A DNA stretch of 64,000 bases from the NCBI GenBank assembly GCA_013423385.1, contig BLZA01000035.1, positions 248,001 through 312,000 of the forward strand, in the 5' to 3' direction. A program made the position numbers and the translations under genes. Shown one piece after another: positions 37,512 through 49,451 of this stretch (the stretch's first letter is position 1; the number at the start of each line of letters is the position of its first letter). The DNA is from Naganishia liquefaciens (lineage: Eukaryota; Basidiomycota; Tremellomycetes; Filobasidiales; Filobasidiaceae). Below the pieces are notes generated by a model that saw only the letters and a list, made by a program, of their open reading frames with translations, had not been told where the DNA came from and did no database searches.

Positions 37512-38265
37512 ATAGGAAAAAGTGTGTCAGGTGGATTATGACATTGTATTGATAGGCATGCTTTAGATGAAGCGAGAAACCCGTATAATGTAATGACAAT
37601 CAGCTGTAACCGTCTTCAGGACAACATCGCTTTCAGGCCTTTTATCTCGAGCCAGTCTGACAAGAGGCCTATTCGTAACATATCCTGGGTATCGCTCGGG
37701 TATGGCTACTTCAGTGTCTAGGCTTTCGCACTAGGTATCATGACAAAGCTTCAAGCACTCCTCGACAATTGCTAGTAGCAATCGAGCTTGATGCTGCAAC
37801 TCAGGAGTGGCCTTTATCGCAATGACAGACATTGTTTCGCTAGTCGAGCGGAGCAGAGAATTGGTAGAGCGCTTCTTGGGTGCCCGCTATTATCGTCTCA
37901 GATTGAGATAGCTCCACATACTCTCTCATGTTACAATACCGCGTAAAACACCAGCAAACAGCCTCAAAGCCGGGTATTCCAAGTTCCATCGACAAGCTAC
38001 ATATAGCAGATCTGACATTGTCGAGGTTGATTGCAGCAATCGCGGACTCGGCGCGGTAACGACAACGCCGTTCTGTCTCAAGCCCACCGCCCCGCTCGAA
38101 TGACGGCACATGGAAGGGAGATAGATGAGACGCGTTCAGGCTGGCCGATCGAGCGATTTCGAGCGTCCATTCATCATGGCATTCAGATGACCGCTATGCC
38201 GATGACTTTGGAAGACTGCACGGAGTCCGACGATTCGTGATCGCTGTCACGAGTCAGATTGCAAG
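37512..38265. other. Intergenic region upstream of ELG1
   Basis: About 750 bp with the 3' region of SEC16 and the ELG1 promoter. One ACGCGT element is present at 38130-38135. A tRNA-like string near 37850-37890 was examined and rejected. No gene is seen. Confidence 0.45.
38130..38135. promoter_or_regulatory. ACGCGT (MCB-like) upstream of ELG1
   Basis: ACGCGT lies 131 bp before the ELG1 ATG. In fungi this core binds MBF-type factors that switch on genes at the G1/S transition, which would suit a replication gene. The six-base word occurs about as often as expected across the window, so position is the only support. Confidence 0.4.
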
Positions 38266-41200
38266 ATGGACGATGAAACGTCAAAGTTGCCCCCACCTTT
38301 ACCTTTCGGATTGGAACACGACGAACGCGCTGAAGACGAACAACCTCGACTTCCGCCAAAAAGGTCAGCGCGAAGTATACGGGATTTCTTTGGAAAGCCG
38401 ACGCCGGCCTTGGATGGAGAATTTGAGCAGGACTCGGGATTCTCAACGACAAGTGCAAAAGAGGTAAATCATGGCGTCACAACAACGAATGATTTAGCAG
38501 GAAAGCCAGAAGCGGATACTTCTGTGGATTCGATAAGCATTGTGGAATCGGCATCGAAGCGCAAGACTGCCGCTGGCGCGCAAAGTGGAAGGAAGAAGAC
38601 GGGAGGGAGAAAGATCACGGATGAGGATGCCGAGATGAGGGAAATGGAGGCAGCGGTGCGGAAGAAGCAGAAGCTGGAATCCAAGGCTGCGAAGGGCAAG
38701 GGAAAGGCTGCTGCTGTAGATCTATCTGACGCGGATGGCGTGGAGGGAGCGTTGGGTAAGTACGGTACCAACTGTAATATAAAGGTTGCTGAGAATTTCG
38801 CGTCTCCCTCCGATTCGGCACCTCAAGCCGACCAGATTCCGAAGAAGCGCGGTCGACCACGAAAACTGCCTCAATCCGCACTTCAAGAAATCATTGATAT
38901 CTCTTCGCCCACCAAGGAGAAATTTTCTCGAACGAATCAACCCACGAAACGCCGAGGCCGTCCACTAAAGGATCCGACGAAGAAGATGACGGAAGAGCTC
39001 GATCTCACGCATACAGAGAGCGAAGACGAAGTTCGTGTTTTGGGGCCTTCACGGAACGGTTCGACGGCGTCATCTGCATTCGGAAGGAACCGCGTCAAGG
39101 GCACGCGGAGTGCGGATTCTATGTGGGATGGAGCGGTGCAGGTGGTTGAGGATGAGGCGCCGCCGGTGAAGAAGAAGGCGAATCCATCAACGGCGGGGAA
39201 GCCGATGCATTCGTTCTTTGCACGGCCAAAGCCCGCATCATTCGATGCTGACATGTTGGCACGGACGGATGCGGAGGTGGGTGGTGGCAACGTTCAAGCT
39301 GCCGATCCTAGTGCGCCGGCTGATAATCTGGATGCGCCGAGAAGCCCCATCGCTTCGATAACGATGAAATATGCAGACGATATCTTCACTTCGACATGCA
39401 AACGAGCACCGGAGGCGAACCCATCGGTCCCGAACAAAACGTTGAATCCGTTCTTCACGCCTTTGCCCGCTCCCCTGCCAACATCGACGGTTGGCAGACC
39501 AGGATGGGCAAGGCACGCCACGATCGTCAAGGATGCGCTCTGGCCTAGTGCGGAAGAGATTGAGGTTCCGAGCGATGATGCGATTGAGCGGCCGCGTTTG
39601 GATCTGCCGCGTAGGGCGAGGCAGAGGATGGCTGGGACGGAGAATGAGGGCTTTTGGGCGAGAATGTTGCCCAAGGCTGTGGTCAAGGAGGATGTGCACG
39701 GTTCTGGGCAGGTCGAGAAGGGCCCGGCTGAGGTGAATGCGTATACGGGGCATCCAGCGATCACGAGTCTTGAAGGCAAGGCGGCAAATGGCGGCAAGAC
39801 TCAGCTATGGATTGACAAGTATCGGCCGCTCAACCACGCGGAAGTGCTGGGCAATGAAGTTCCGGCTAAATACCTCGTCGATTGGCTCGGGGAATTGGCG
39901 ATTGGGATCGGCGGAGAATTGTCAGAAGAGCGACGGCCCGTACAACGCAAAGTCATCAAGACGCGCAAGAGGCAACCGAGAGAGGATGACTGGATCGTGG
40001 AGGATAATGAACCGATTCGCGGATTCGACGACGCTGCCGGCGACGAGGCAGTCAATAATATCGAGGCCGCTCAACCAGCTGGTTATCCGAATTTATCCAA
40101 ACGATTGACGAATTCGATTCTGCTTCAAGGACCGTACGGATCGGGCAAGACAGCTTCAATCTACGCAGCAGCGTCTGAGCTGGGATGGGAAGTCTTCGAG
40201 GTCTACCCGGGTATCGGGAAGCGTTCCGGCGTCAGTCTTTCTCAACTCGTCGGTGATGTCGGGACAAACCACATGGTGGGCAAAGGACGTCCGACGATGC
40301 CGCCCAGTCCTGCACCCCACAAGAAGCCGAATCCGCTCTTGCAGGCTTTCGCCAAAGTGTCAGGAGAAGCCCACGGCGATGTTGTTGCTACATCCGTGCC
40401 GGTGGATTTGACAAATTCGCCGACAAAGAAGACGCAGGATAAGGACTTTGGATTTGTGGCTCCGGCAGAGAGCAGGGAGTGCAAGACTAGTGGATCAGAT
40501 GTGCGACAATCGTTGATTCTAGTGGAGGAAGTCGATATCCTGTTTGAAGAAGACAAGGGATTCTGGGGAGCCGTAGTTGCTTTAATTGAAGAGTCCAAGA
40601 GGCCGGTGATCATGACCTGTAATGGTAGGTGAATCACGCCTGCGGCGGGACCGCCCCTAATGATCTCTCAACAGACTTGTCCGTAATTCCGTTCGAGGAC
40701 CTGGCTTTGCAAACAACATTGCTCTATTCGCCACCCCATCCGGCGGCGGCGAAGGCGTTGCTTGGCGGCATCGCCGCAGCCGAGGGTCAAGCGACGTCAA
40801 GCCAATATCTCCGGTCTCTAGTCAAAAGCTGTCAACTGCGACGTCCGAATCCTGTCGTCTTTAATAGGCCGCTCGTGCCACCAACTGATACCCATTGGCC
40901 ACTCGGCGTCGACTTGCGTGCGGCTGTGTGCCAGCTGCAGCTAGAGGGAGGCGGAAGCCCTCACCTTGCGCATAGTCTTCGAGAGGAGACGAAGCGGAGG
41001 GAGCGCGTCATGCCGAGTTTGACGCGAGAAGGAGACCCCAACGGGGAGTCATTGAGCGAGATGAGAGAGGTTGCAAAGATGACAGATGTGATTTCATCTG
41101 TTGATGCCGGGATCGCAAGGCGGCCACAGGCGATCACAGAGGTATGTCTTTCTAGAAAAAAAAACTTGGCTATCGCTCAATTCTGCTTGCAGCTTTGTGA

Positions 41201-41771
41201 CCCCGACCATTACAAGCCGTCTGAAGACGATCAGGTTGGTTTCCATGCGCTGCTCAAGCCGCTGCCGCGGCTCGAGAATCAGATCCTGGCGATGCTATCG
41301 CGGGAAGATGAGATGGCGTCTGCCGTGATAGCGCTGGCAGAAAATGTGGCGGGCAGGGACGGCTGGGTGGATGATTCACTTTTGGAGATTCTGGGTGAAA
41401 CGAGGTACGTGATTGATCGTGATCTCGGATTGACGAACAACTCGTTCTGATACATCCCTATCAGACAAACCTACCAAGCAACAACCCTCGAATTCCTCGA
41501 CCCATTGATCCCACTCGATTCGCACCTCCTCCCACATCCCGCCATCTTCCTCGATTACATCCCGCACATCTCCTGGATGACCCGCATAGACGATACGCTC
41601 GCGGCCCAGGACGCCACGGACGTGCAGGCGGGGCGGTCGAGGGTGAATAGGAAGACGGGGCGGATGCAAAGGGTTACGGCTGGGGGTTATCAGGGGTATG
41701 TGAGGCAGATGGCTGGAGGATTAGGTGAGACGCAGTTGGAAGCGGTGCGCAGGTGTCGTCTGGAAGCTTAG
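38266..41771 (+). CDS. ELG1: Elg1/ATAD5-type RFC-like PCNA unloader
   Basis: Four exons, about 1,115 residues. The N-terminal 500 residues are disordered and charged, with PIP-like motifs (SIRDFF at 37-42, MHSFF near 314, LNPFF near 390), SUMO-interaction-like runs (IIDISSP, AVDLSD, ELDLTH) and two AT-hook-like KRGRPRK/KRRGRPLK motifs near 190-235. The AAA+ region opens with WIDKYRPLNHAEVLGN, has Walker A in GPYGSGKTAS near residue 620 and a Walker B equivalent LILVEEVDILFEED, then PVIMTCNDLS and IPFEDLALQ. The C-terminal collar region follows. Elg1 replaces Rfc1 in an RFC-like complex that removes PCNA from DNA after replication. The WIDKYRP box and LFEED signature fit Elg1 better than Rfc1, Ctf18 or Rad17. 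Confidence 0.85.
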
Positions 41772-42532
41772 GCGGACGGGGGACGGGATTGTCGATCCGT
41801 CCAGAGTTGTGACCAGCTTTGCAGGGCAGTATCAGCGAATAGATGACGAGAGGCGTTGCCTGAACATCCAGGACCAGTTCTGACGCTCTCACGATCTATG
41901 TATGCCGCTAATTTCAACAAGCACTGTTACGACGCATACATCGATTTCATATCGTGACTGATGCGTCAAGCTTCCGTCTGAGTGATTTGTATGGAGATGA
42001 CATTGATCTTGCAACTTCGGGGATACATACGGAAAGCATCGGTGTGAGAAGGCCTTCCGAGGCGCTGAAGGGCTGAAGGGCGCTGGCTTCTCTCACATAC
42101 AGTTGTTCCTCATGTGCCAGTATGAGTAAACTGGACGATGACTTGATCTCTCTTCCCAACCTTCCGGTCAGACAACCGCCAGACAGGCTTTCATTTCGCA
42201 TTCCACCTGGCGCGCTAGCCCATTGTTTTGGCGTTTCAGCTGCGGATCGGGGCGGAACCTGGATGGGCAAATGCCGAGAGGCGCGGAGATCAACGAAATG
42301 TAAACAAGCCGAGAATGGGATAATTAATGAATGGGTTTATTGTCTTTGTCTTTGTCGGAAGGCAGTGCTCCCAGCGATATCGCGTCGTCTGCGTCTCCTT
42401 TCTCTCTGACGAATCTCGCCATCGCCTGCTCCAGTTGCACTTCCCCCACACTCGTTTCCACCACAACAAGCTCACCGATTCGCAACGCCCTTCCAGGCAA
42501 AAACTTAGTTGCAGAGGAAACCTCACTGCACA
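41772..42532. other. Intergenic region with uORF before GH16 gene
   Basis: About 760 bp. The only notable item is a 69-codon upstream frame (42327-42536) whose TGA overlaps the next gene's ATG. The region is CT-rich from about 42395 to 42480. No TATA box was found. Confidence 0.4.
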
Positions 42533-42536
42533 ATGA
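42327..42536 (+). other. Upstream ORF overlapping the GH16 start (ATGA)
   Basis: A frame beginning MNGFIVFVFVGRQCS ends in TGA at 42534-42536, overlapping the GH16 ATG (42533-42535) as ATGA. If the transcript begins upstream of 42327, ribosomes would meet this frame first, and the overlap could allow termination-reinitiation. The transcription start is unknown. Confidence 0.35.
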
Positions 42537-44136
42537 TCGCAACGAAACAAACATTACCACTCGCGGCCCTTGCCTTATCTCTCCTTCAGCCGGCCTCTGC
42601 AGCATATGATCTGATCGTCAGTCATGCTGGGGCGTCCTTCTTTGATGGATGGACGTTTGCCACCGGTTACGACAATACCAGTCAGTATCCTCTCAAGGCT
42701 TCAAGTCCGGGATGCTGTGAAGAGTCGGATCGCTGATTGTACATTCTCGTGATCCGCAGCGAACGGTGATGTCTTTTGGAAATCGGACTCAAACGTTGCA
42801 TACGTCGATAACGCTGGACGAGCGATTCTCAAAGTAGATAACGGTATGTACATTTCCCGTCTGGCATCATTTAAGCTAAGAAAATCATCGCCATCCGTTT
42901 TTCTAGTGACCGACGTTCCATACAATGAGAAACGAAACTCTGTCAAGCTTTACTCCAAGAATTACTACAGGCCCGGAACGGTCTGGGTTATGGATGCGTC
43001 GCATGTTCCCGTCGGGTGTTCCGTTTGGCCTGCGTTGTTTACGCAGGGCACAAAATGGCCAGAACACGGCGAAATCGGTAAGCTTCTGCTGCTCGACTCG
43101 CGCACTTCCTCGAACGTTCTTTTGTTGATCCTCGACGCGCAACGACCGATAGACATCTTCGAAGTCGTCAACAACGAATCCGCCAATCAATACGCCCTCC
43201 ATACGACCGCAGGATGCACCGCAAGTCCCAACGCCACACTCGGGCAATCCGGCACGGCGGGACCGACATCGTGCAATCAAGCCGAAAACTCTGGAAGCGG
43301 GTGTACGGTCCGAGATGGGAACCGCGCGAGTGCTGGGGAAGGCTTTAATGCGAACGGAGGAGGGGTGTACGTTGCCGCGTTCGAGGTGCGTCTTTCCGAG
43401 GTTTGGAATTCCAGGAGCAATGACTGATCGACTTCTGATTGTAGACGTCGGGGATCAACATCTGGTTCTTTAGTCGGGATAGCATTCCCGCGGCTCTCGG
43501 TGCAGCAGCGGATAACATCGACTTGACCACCCTTGGCACGCCCTCCGCGAGCTACTCTGGAAGTACATGCGATATCAATCGATACTTTGGAAGCCAGCAA
43601 TTGACGCTGGATATCACTGTACGTCCTTCCTTTGCCCACGAATGACATTTGTGTTGATATCGTGTCTGCCGGTAGCTATGTGGAGACTTTGCAGGCGGCC
43701 CGACCATCCTCGAGCAGACGTGTCCAGCACTCATTGCACCGCAAACTTGTTACACGACCTACGTCCTTGACTCAAGGAATTACGATCGCGCATACGTAAG
43801 CCCTTGCTGAAGCCATGGCTGAGTACGCGCTGACGTTGTCTCAAACAATAGTTCGAGATCAACTACCTGAACGTCTACGGAACATCTGACTCGATCGATC
43901 CCGAGCTGTCGACGGGCGGACAGGCTAGTGTCACACGATCGAGCTCGTCCGCTGTGCAGACGCAGACGGCCACGAGGTCGGGTGCGAGCAGGTCGATGAC
44001 TGTGACGGGGACGACAACGGGCGCGGGCGGCAATACGCTGCCAACACAGACGCCCAACTCGGGCGCGGGCTCTTTGAACGTGGCAGTGTGGATTGGTGGA
44101 GCTGCGGCGGTCGTGGCAGCTTGGGGACTGCTTTAG
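42533..44136 (+). CDS. GH16 glycosidase, wall or membrane anchored
   Basis: About 410 residues in seven or so exons. A signal peptide (LPLAALALSLLQPASAA) is followed by a beta-sandwich domain with the catalytic motif GEIDIFEVVN, which fits E-X-D-X-X-E of GH16; an intron splits this motif. DGWTF, WPALFTQGTKWPEHGEI and GGGVYVAAFE are further landmarks. After the domain comes a Ser/Thr-rich region and a hydrophobic end (VAVWIGGAAAVVAAWGLL), as for a GPI signal or membrane anchor. The family cleaves or transfers beta-1,3 or mixed-linkage glucans or chitin-glucan. In basidiomycetes such anchored forms act in cell-wall building. The exact substrate cannot be read. ATG at 42533 is chosen because the signal peptide begins there. 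Confidence 0.9.
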
Positions 44137-44577
44137 GCTGGATTTGCTTTAGTGATGTATGGCATCAGGGCTATACAAATGGTTGCAGTGTTCACGACGC
44201 TTCAAGACGCATTGAAGAGCTGTGGTGCCGGCTTTTGAGAGACATCGGTGTGACCGCTCCCTGGCGCGGGTCCATAATCATTGCGAACCTGTGCAAGAGT
44301 TTTGCTTGCTGGAGGAATCTCATGTTACGAGATTTTCTTCAAGACTCGTTCTGCGTCTGGACAATGTAAGATAAAAGGAAGTGTTTCTTGAAAGCCTTTA
44401 TGCGATGAGCAAAGGATATGGTGCTACAGGGGTTTACTGCTGACGTCCAGTGCTCACAGTGAGAACCTGCGTCAGTCCTGCGAATCCACCACATTCATAT
44501 ATGTCTGACAAGAAATGGAAAAATCCCGGAAGTGTAGCCCTATTACAAGAAGGTAAGGCTCTAACGGATGGAGAAGC
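44137..44577. other. Convergent intergenic region
   Basis: About 440 bp between the stops of the GH16 gene (plus) and an unrecognised minus-strand gene. No feature seen. Confidence 0.4.
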
Positions 44578-45404
44578 TCAATGTGATTGGGTCGTCCGAC
44601 TGCCCAATACCTCGTTCAAGACAGTGAGGAATGATTCCAGCTCCTTGGCCATTTCGGTCATGAAGGTTTCTGGAATACTGGAGGAACCCGAGCCATCAGT
44701 TCGTGTCATCTTGGATACCCGATCGAAAACATCTTTGAGCTCATGCGCCACTTGATCGGGGACTGGCGAGTCGTCGCCGTCGAGATCACTGGCGGGAGTC
44801 AGATAATAGCCATTCAAGTTTGATCCTGATGGCTTGTAAGTCCAGTCTGGCGCCCGTCCATGCGCCAAAGGACCATCGAGAACGAGGCAAACCGCGCCTG
44901 ATTGTAGGTATCCTAGAGGATCCCTTGGGCGGTGATAGGCAGTCGGGAACTCAATCGAGCCGCAGTTATCGTCCCCGGGAATCGAGGACAAGAAACTACT
45001 CGCTGCTTCAAAGCCGCTCTTGAGAAATTCGACCTCGCTCATAAGGTGCTTCAGGTCTTCTTCGGGCATCCCACGCACTCCAACTGAATAGCCGTCCTTC
45101 CAGAAGCACCCGAGACGAGCGAAACTACGTCTTCTGGGTCCTGTTGTACCATAAAGAAGGGTCGTACCCTCTGCACATATTTGAGGCCGTCCTGGTTGGT
45201 TGGCGGATTGTGCAATTCCTTCTCGGTGGCCGTGGGGAACACAAGAAGAACAGTAGGTGGTCGAGAAGTCTCCGTAAAGAGGCTGTCCGGGTGAGAAGGC
45301 TTGTGGGCCTTCGGTTTCTGAAGGCTTTCCGCGACGTTTTGTGTCGTCTGCGTCCTCCGCTGTACCGGAGTGTCACTCTCCCCTTCTCGGAATCTACCGA
45401 ACAA
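44578..45404 (-). CDS. Unrecognised protein, probably one short intron
   Basis: Two overlapping frames on the minus strand look coding: the first begins MFGRFREGESDTP at 45404 and reads through VLLVFPTATEKELHNPP and YVQRVRPFFMVQQDPEDVVSL; the second covers EVEFLKSGFEAASSFLSSIPGDD and ends ESFLTVLNEVLGSRTTQSH at 44578. A 41-nt intron GTGCGT...ATGAG near 45042-45082 would join them in frame, giving about 260 residues; a different junction is possible. A TATA-like TATATAT at 45580-45586 lies upstream. No domain is recognised; the second half looks helical and acidic. The function is unknown and the model is tentative. Confidence 0.45.
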
Positions 45405-45846
45405 TCGCCTCCTTCTTCCCCCCTTTGTGAAACCACTCCGTGTCCTCTGTTTGCTTTCATAACCCCACCTTGTTTACAGACAGAAGGACGGGATAGTTGG
45501 ATAAGGTTATGATCTTCTGATGTGAGTGAGAATGTCAACCGCTCATGGCACCAGGATGCCCTCAACACGACTCCTTCTGTATATATGAAAGGCAGATCAA
45601 GTCGACAAACACCGTTGGAAAATGAGGGTATAGGCAGGTGTGTATGGGAGGGAATGTCCGATGCGAGAGCATAAAGGATGTACCGCGCCCGTGATAGAGG
45701 CGGATGGCCCTCACAGGAAGCCAGGACTCAGAATGACAAAGGGTGTCGCGATTGCTGTGAAATTCACCCAGCATGTTAGCGGTACTCATGCTACTTGCGC
45801 TGTGCAGACTCATCCTTTTCCTTTGTTTCTGCCAAGCGCACAAAGC

Positions 45847-45907
<61 letters not shown>

Positions 45908-46431
45908 TTCAGCACCAGCAGTTCCAGCACAAGGTTGCTTCGGGTTCCGGCTTATGCCCTTGCATCTCGACAGCGCGAGGCACCTCCTGGCGAGGACGTA
46001 AACTAGGCAGTGTGGCGACTCGGTCGCATTTCGACTTATCCTTGTCTGCAGACAATTCGAGAGAATTGCGGCGCATCTACCGCGAGCCCAGCCATCGCTA
46101 ACACCGAGTGTACCTTTACCAAGCTTCTCTGTACACTCGGCATCCTTTGGGCTCTCGAAAAACAGTCGCATTTTTTCAAACCGCTGCCAAAAGAAGAAAA
46201 TGCAGGTAAAGACTCCGAATCGAAACCTCTCGACAGGGGATTGACACGAGCATGTTGCCCGTATTGCGGGAAGCGCAAGAGTTAGTTCTTCATAGCCTGC
46301 CTCATCGACTGAGCGGAGAACGGGCCGTTTCATCTATGGGAAAACATTTCCGAAAAAGGCTCCGAAATCAACAAATATCACCTCCCCCGGTGCCGTGGCG
46401 TGCCCAAAAGGACGCAAAAAGACTAGAGGAG
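45405..46431. other. Intergenic region with microsatellite
   Basis: About 1 kb holding the promoter of the minus-strand gene and a long (GA)n tract at 45849-45905. Open frames across the tract encode only Arg-Glu or Leu-Ser runs and are not real. Confidence 0.5.
45849..45905. repeat. (GA)n microsatellite, about 28 units
   Basis: A pure GA dinucleotide run of 57 nt. It is perfect, so it is young or highly mutable, and should vary in length between strains. Confidence 0.97.
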
Positions 46432-46523
46432 TTCTTCTTGCCTGGATCGAACAAGCGACCTCGTCATATAACGGATCTGAGTCCAGTTACTAGTGACGCG
46501 CTCTACCACTGAGCTAAAGAAGA
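46432..46523 (-). tRNA. tRNA-Thr(AGT) with intron
   Basis: On the minus strand the acceptor strands TCTTCTT and AAGAAGA pair perfectly. The D arm is GCTC-AGTGGTA-GAGC. The anticodon stem CGTCA pairs with TGACG; the loop C-T-AGT-A gives anticodon AGT (46489-46491). An intron of about 20 nt follows. The T arm is GCTTG-TTCGATC-CAGGC with one G-T pair. The gene is complete. Confidence 0.88.
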
Positions 46524-46934
46524 CGATGATGAAGGGGAATTTGTTTGAAAAGTAATAGCATCAGTAAATAATGGCCGGTAATTGTATCAGCATGCTCGAG
46601 CCGTGTGACAAAAGCACCCAGTACTCGTCATCGATGACTACCGGCCTTTTCATCCCTTAGAAGACCGCCTTGGACCTCCCCGAGCACTAGCACGAATCTG
46701 AGCATACCGCACCCATTTCCGTCCCGCCAACGCTTACGCGCCTCGGCGGCTCATCTCGCGCAAAAGCCGCGAAAATCCGGCTACCTCGGGTGCGCCCCGA
46801 AAACCCGGGAAACGATCGAAAGTCGTGCTCTGCCTTCTCGAACGTCACCGTCAAGTGGCGATCCCTCTATATCATCCACGGCCACACTCCGCCACAGCCT
46901 ACACTCCATAGACACAACACGCACATCACCCATA
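46524..46934. other. Intergenic region before MIX17
   Basis: About 410 bp between tRNA-Thr and the MIX17 gene. The part near the gene is GC-rich with a CCACACTCC/CAACACG-type leader. No other gene is seen. Confidence 0.45.
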
Positions 46935-47518
46935 ATGCCCCGACAATCACGATCCTCTCGCCCGGCCGCTCGTCCCGCCGCCCCTTCGGGCCCCTCGCAC
47001 CAGCAGACCCGACAGGCCTCGACCGCCGCATACCCAACGCATGCTGCGCCGCCCATGGCACACGCCCCCGCCGCTGGTATGCAGCAGCAACGACAGCCCG
47101 GTCTCTTTGCCCAGGCTGCTAGTACCGCTGCGGGTGTCGCCGGTGGAAGCGTCATCGGTCACGGTATCTCCAACATGTGAGCCCTCTTCAACGTTCTTTT
47201 GCCTTTGTTCATCGCTCATCATCCCTATGCAGGCTTTTCGGCTCATCCCGACCAGCAGAAGCCGCTCCTCCTCCCGCCGAGTCCGCCCCTGTCAACCAGC
47301 AACAAGCATGGGCAAACAACGCCGCCGCCCAGGCACCGCAGTGTTCGATCGAGGCCAAGGATTTCACGAAATGTCTCGACGCCACGAACGACTTCCAGTC
47401 GTGTTCGTACTACCTTGGTAAGTTTAGTCCTTTGCCACTTTACTGAGGGATGGGGCGCTGACCTGTTTATGTAGAGGCTTTGAAGGCCTGTCAGGCTGCC
47501 GCTGCTCGATACCAATAA
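46935..47518 (+). CDS. MIX17: Twin-CX9C mitochondrial protein (MIX17/CHCHD2-like)
   Basis: Three exons, about 156 residues. The N-terminus is basic and Ala/Pro/Ser/Gln-rich (MPRQSRSSRPAARPAAP), like a mitochondrial leader. A short hydrophobic glycine segment (AASTAAGVAGGSVIGHGIS) follows. The C-terminus is a CHCH domain with both CX9C pairs: CSIEAKDFTKC and CSYYLEALKAC. The family (yeast Mix17, human CHCHD2/CHCHD10) enters the intermembrane space, where Mia40 oxidises the cysteines. It is linked to respiratory-chain upkeep and cristae. The exon junctions at NM and YL are in phase. The family call is strong. Confidence 0.93.
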
Positions 47519-48113
47519 GCGGCAGATAGATGCGTTCATTGTAATACCCCTCGTTCGGTTGGGCGAGGATACTCCCCAGATTTAGAATTGGCTCATGCAT
47601 ATCAGATATCGTTGCATATGGCCTCGAAGAAATCCTGCCTCTTTGGTTCAGACTGGCATCTTACTCTTGTCCAGCGGTCTTCACGGGTTCGTGACGTATT
47701 TTTCACCCGCATCCTTCCCACCTCCCGCACGGACTGGACTATAAGCGATATTAACGTCTGAGAGAGGATCCCGGTTACAATCTGATTGAATCGTCGCGAC
47801 AAATGACTGTATAAGCGGCACCCTGTCAGCTATGCGCGTAGGCGGCAATGGGGACTTGCTGTCTTCGAGTTGCCCCCAAGTGCATATTCTCATATCCCGA
47901 GGACATCTACAATCGTACAATTGCATGTCATTCGCTATGGTCGTCAACTACAACAAAGATGTCTAAATGAATAGACTGGGCGGCGCAAGCTATAGCTTTA
48001 TTCAAGCTTGGCAGCAAGTCGGCTTGGCTAAGTAATATGGAGCTTTCAACGGGAGCTTCCGTCCGCGTGAGCCTCTTCCGCATCGCCTGCACCAACTTAG
48101 AGCTTTAAGTCCT
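47519..48113. other. Convergent intergenic region
   Basis: About 600 bp between MIX17 and a small minus-strand gene. No feature seen. Confidence 0.4.
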
Positions 48114-48795
48114 CTAGATCCTGGGCGTATACTCTTCGTCGTCTTTGAACCGGCTTCCTGCATAATCCGTCTGCCCAGAGTGGCCATCACCCGGGATTTC
48201 GACCTGTCCAGATCCGGACTCGTTTCCCGCACGTGGGCCATCGGCTGTAGTGCCAAGGGGATCACCCTCACCCAGGACACTTTGGTCACCGCTGGAGGGT
48301 ACGCCTACTTCTGGCCAGAATTCGTGTTCCTCGCTGGAGGTCGCACTGGATGGAGCTTGAGACAAAGTATCGTCTCTGTGATGTTTAGGCCAGAAAAACA
48401 AAGACAGTCAGTCACAACGGCGATTCGTGATCTCCAGCATCAACTTCCAGGTCGAAGCAACTCAAGACCTCTGCCCCCTTTGATGTCGGATGGGAGAGTG
48501 AGACTTGCATTGCAGAGAGCCTGACGGCAAGCCATCACCCGCCGGCAAAATCTATACTCACTGCGGTGAATTACCCTCATCCCCTGAACCTTCCTGCCCA
48601 ACCAGCACTTTGCCTTTCCCCTTTAGATCGACCCCGAACCTGGTTTTGGCTGAGCTGTCACGTTAGAAGTAAGAACAGAAGAGAAGTCTTCAGATCGCCG
48701 CCCGGAGCGTTTGGCATTGTCACTCACCGCTGAGCCGTGGATCCGGAGGATTCTGGCGAGGATTCGCTGTCACTTTCCTCGTGATCGCTTGTCAT
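48114..48795 (-). CDS. Small acidic disordered protein, unrecognised
   Basis: Three exons (48728-48795, 48562-48654, 48114-48375) join in frame with consensus GTGAG donors and CAG/ACAG acceptors, giving 140 residues. It starts MTSDHEESDSESSPESSGST, continues with KTRFGVDLKGKGKVLVGQEGSGDEG and ends GHSGQTDYAGSRFKDDEEYTPRI. The composition (Ser, Glu, Asp, Gly) indicates an intrinsically disordered acidic protein. No domain is recognised. The clean splicing across two introns is the main evidence that it is real. Its role is unknown; an upstream start is possible because the frame stays open before the ATG. Confidence 0.55.
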
Positions 48796-49451
48796 GGGGA
48801 TGTTCCCCTCTATTTCCGAGATAATCAGTATCGTAATCGGCACCCCTGTTGAGTTCGGTGCAATTCTGCTTGTGTCTCAAGTTGATCAAGAGGATTTTGG
48901 AGAGATGTCTCGTCGTGATGCAGTAAAGTATGGCTCGGAACACCTTTTCTATACAAACGCCCAACTCGGGAATGGAGCAGGTAGACAGAGTTACGAACAG
49001 CTTTTCGAGGACGATAACAGACAAAGCATATTCTCTTCGCCACACGTTCAAGGAAAGTCAGCCTGGCACCCAGCAAGGTTCCCTTTTCAAAGTAGATCAC
49101 CGCTTAGTGTAGTCCGTCGATCGCACCGATATGAAGGTGAGGTCAAAAGGAAGGGCATTGATGCGGCGATGTACATTGCGGTGCTCTCAAAGGTAAGCCT
49201 AGGGTCAGGAAGGCAGCTGTGTGGCAAAGGTCCTTCTACCGAATGCTCATACAACGATGATGGCTTTCAAGCGGAGGGGACGGTGTGTCACAAGTTCACA
49301 ACGCCAGTCTCTCAGACTTAAAATCACCGTCTCAAGAGTGACCCTGCGTTGTAGATATATTACGAAGTACATGACGAGCTTCAAGCATAGGGGTAGAGGG
49401 CTATTGTAACTCTATCAGTGAACGGTTATCAATGCTGTCTTATGTCTCCAG
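48796..49451. other. Intergenic or unannotated region
   Basis: About 650 bp. A 175-codon plus-strand frame begins at 48794 (MGMFPSISEIIS), but it shows no domain and overlaps the start of the minus-strand gene, so I do not call it. Nothing else is seen. Confidence 0.35.

Noticed and set aside
37845-37900. TTGGTAGAGCGCTTC, tRNA D-arm-like string
   Set aside because: No anticodon stem, T arm or matching acceptor strands; the pattern is likely chance.
45791-46333. Frames with long Leu-Ser or Arg-Glu runs
   Set aside because: They are translations of the (GA)n microsatellite.
48794-49321. 175-codon plus-strand open frame
   Set aside because: No motif, no splice support, and it overlaps the start of a better-supported minus-strand gene.
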